Below, one piece after another: positions 6,285-7,381 of a DNA stretch of 7,381 bases. How positions within the stretch are numbered: the first letter of the stretch is position 1; each line of letters starts with the position of its first letter. The position numbers were made by a program, and so were the translations under genes. The DNA is taken from the NCBI GenBank assembly GCA_029934195.1, contig JAOZMQ010000144.1, forward strand, positions 1 through 7,381, read 5' to 3'. Source of the stretch: Candidatus Cloacimonadota bacterium. GTDB lineage: Bacteria; Cloacimonadota; Cloacimonadia; Cloacimonadales; JAOZMQ01. The notes beneath the pieces were generated by a model. It was given only the letters and a program-made list of their open reading frames with translations. It made no database searches and was not told the origin of the DNA.

Positions 6285-7343
6285 ATGAAAAATATACGTA
6301 ATATCAAAGAAATTAAAAGACTTGACTTTGATTATTTAAAAAAATCAATTTTTATGCACTATACCGGAAGTATGTTTGGTATCGGCTGTTTTGCAAACTC
6401 AAAAGAATCGATAGAAAAGATTTCCAGATTAAAAAATAGAGATGATTCCAAAGGATATATTTTATTAATACCGGACATTTCTTGGTTAGATAGATTTGGA
6501 GTTAGCCTTGATTCCAAAAAAAAATCAGTTCTTGAACAATATTGGCCCGGAGATTTAACAGCAATTCTTAAAATACAAAATCCTGAATTTTCGTATCTTG
6601 GTATAAAAAACACAATTGCTTTTCGAGTACCAAAAAATAAAAGCTTAAGAAACCTAATAAAGTTTATGGGAGAACCGATTATTTCTACGAGTATTAATAA
6701 GTCCGGTGAGCAACCTTTATCAAATATTAAAGAAATTGAAAAGAAATATGATGATTGGTTTGATTTTGGATTCTATTCGCATTCTCCTAAAAGTAAAAAA
6801 TCACAATCATCGACATTGATTAAATTTGAGGAAAATGGAATCACTTGCTTGAGAGAAGGAATAATTCAGGCATCTGAGATCGAAGAATCTTATAAAAATC
6901 CGTTAATTACTTTTTTGTGTACTGGAAATATTTGTAGAAGTCCTATTGCAGAATATCTTTTTCGAGAAAAAATCAAAAATAAAATGCTTTCATATAAAGT
7001 GACATCAATTGGCTTACTAATATCCGGAATTCATATTTCAAAAAACTCAGAAATTGTTCTTAAAAAAAATGGAATTGACGCTTCTGCTCATATTTCAAAA
7101 AGAATTAATAGAAGTATTGTCAGAAAAAGTAAATTGATAATTACAATGACAAATAAGCATAAAAAAAAAGTAATCCGCAGTTTTCCGGAAGCAATTTCAA
7201 AAGTTTTTACGCTTGCTGAAGTTAGCAATTCAGAAGGAGATGTCAAAGATCCGTATGGACTTTCATTAAATTTTTATACTCAAACTTACGCAATAATCAA
7301 TCAAAGAATTGATGCTTTTATAGAATCATTAAATGTTGATTGA
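6285..7343 (+). CDS. Fusion of Sua5/YrdC-type domain with low-molecular-weight protein tyrosine phosphatase
   Basis: The 352-residue product joins two cytoplasmic domains. Residues about 8-195 are Sua5/YrdC-like; TsaC/Sua5 makes threonylcarbamoyl-AMP from threonine, bicarbonate and ATP for t6A37 tRNA modification. Recognisable pieces are K50-x-R52, WPGDLT (87-92), TIAFRVP (110-116), STSINKSG (134-141) and SSTLI...LREGII (175-194). The usual PT(D/E)TxYG motif reads YTGSMFG (26-32), with Gly for the acidic residue, so activity is uncertain and a YciO-like or altered role is possible. Residues about 206-350 are an LMW-PTP: P-loop C212-TGNIC-R218-S and general-acid D322 in DPYG are intact. The P-loop Ile (I216) takes the place of the Thr that gives YwlE-type enzymes arginine-phosphatase specificity, suggesting phosphotyrosine-type substrates. 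A weak TGGA precedes the ATG. The frame is continuous through both domains, and in Bacillus the separate genes (ywlC, ywlE) are neighbours, supporting a real functional link. Confidence 0.85.
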   Translation: MKNIRNIKEIKRLDFDYLKKSIFMHYTGSMFGIGCFANSKESIEKISRLKNRDDSKGYILLIPDISWLDRFGVSLDSKKKSVLEQYWPGDLTAILKIQNPEFSYLGIKNTIAFRVPKNKSLRNLIKFMGEPIISTSINKSGEQPLSNIKEIEKKYDDWFDFGFYSHSPKSKKSQSSTLIKFEENGITCLREGIIQASEIEESYKNPLITFLCTGNICRSPIAEYLFREKIKNKMLSYKVTSIGLLISGIHISKNSEIVLKKNGIDASAHISKRINRSIVRKSKLIITMTNKHKKKVIRSFPEAISKVFTLAEVSNSEGDVKDPYGLSLNFYTQTYAIINQRIDAFIESLNVD

Positions 7344-7365
7344 GCAAACAGGATTTTTAAAGAAA

Positions 7366-7371
7366 AGAGGA
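7366..7371 (+). promoter_or_regulatory. Possible ribosome binding site of a gene beyond the right edge
   Basis: AGAGGA occurs 23 bases after the stop of the Sua5-phosphatase gene, and a second purine-rich run (AAAGG at 7376-7380) sits at the very end. No start codon follows inside the window. The spacing suggests another gene of the same operon begins just past the edge. The 38 bases 7344-7381 hold no terminator hairpin. Confidence 0.35.
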
Positions 7372-7381
7372 ATATAAAGGT

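Noticed and set aside
6359..6613. Minus-strand open frame opposite the Sua5-like domain
   Set aside because: The plus-strand reading carries the WPG and RVP motifs; the antisense frame has nothing recognisable.
7333..7377. Fourteen-codon open frame overlapping the end of the Sua5-phosphatase gene
   Set aside because: It is too short, lacks a ribosome binding site and shows no motif.

Overview
The window is AT-rich DNA, densely coded, from a Gram-negative-type bacterium. An outer-membrane beta-barrel protein with a signal peptide and an EnvC-like envelope protein both imply an outer membrane. The family mix (Wzi-like barrel, AAA-ATPase-like nuclease family, EnvC-like factor, Sua5-phosphatase fusion) suggests the Bacteroidota/Cloacimonadota side of bacteria. 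That placement is an inference; there is no rRNA or other marker here.

Layout: two gene clusters diverge from an intergenic region at about 3609-3764. Leftward (minus strand) run a Wzi-like outer-membrane barrel protein (2094-3608), a membrane family 2 glycosyltransferase (1069-2094, overlapping by one base) and a flippase-like multi-pass membrane protein of the LPG-synthase TM/UPF0104 family (165-1052, 16 bases later). After a 91-base gap, a further minus-strand gene begins at position 73 behind a perfect Shine-Dalgarno and leaves the window. Its first 24 residues resemble the N-terminus of AAA-ATPase-like/PD-(D/E)XK proteins (PF09820 type).

Rightward (plus strand) run three genes packed as an operon. 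First is a fusion of an N-terminal DUF2007-like domain to a fold-III PLP enzyme of the D-serine dehydratase/D-threonine aldolase family (3765-5171). Next is an EnvC-like coiled-coil plus degenerate LytM/M23 protein (5168-6280, ATGA overlap). Last is a fusion of a Sua5/YrdC domain to a low-molecular-weight protein tyrosine phosphatase (6285-7343). A Shine-Dalgarno-like motif at the right edge suggests the operon may continue.

Functionally, the left cluster looks like cell-surface glycan or glycolipid building and anchoring. The right cluster mixes D-amino-acid metabolism, peptidoglycan remodelling control and a tRNA-modification/phosphatase fusion; its unifying role is unclear. No RNA gene, CRISPR array, insertion sequence or convincing rho-independent terminator was seen. 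The most unusual items are the two domain fusions, both with features that depart from family norms. I do not see a clearly new defence or mobile system.
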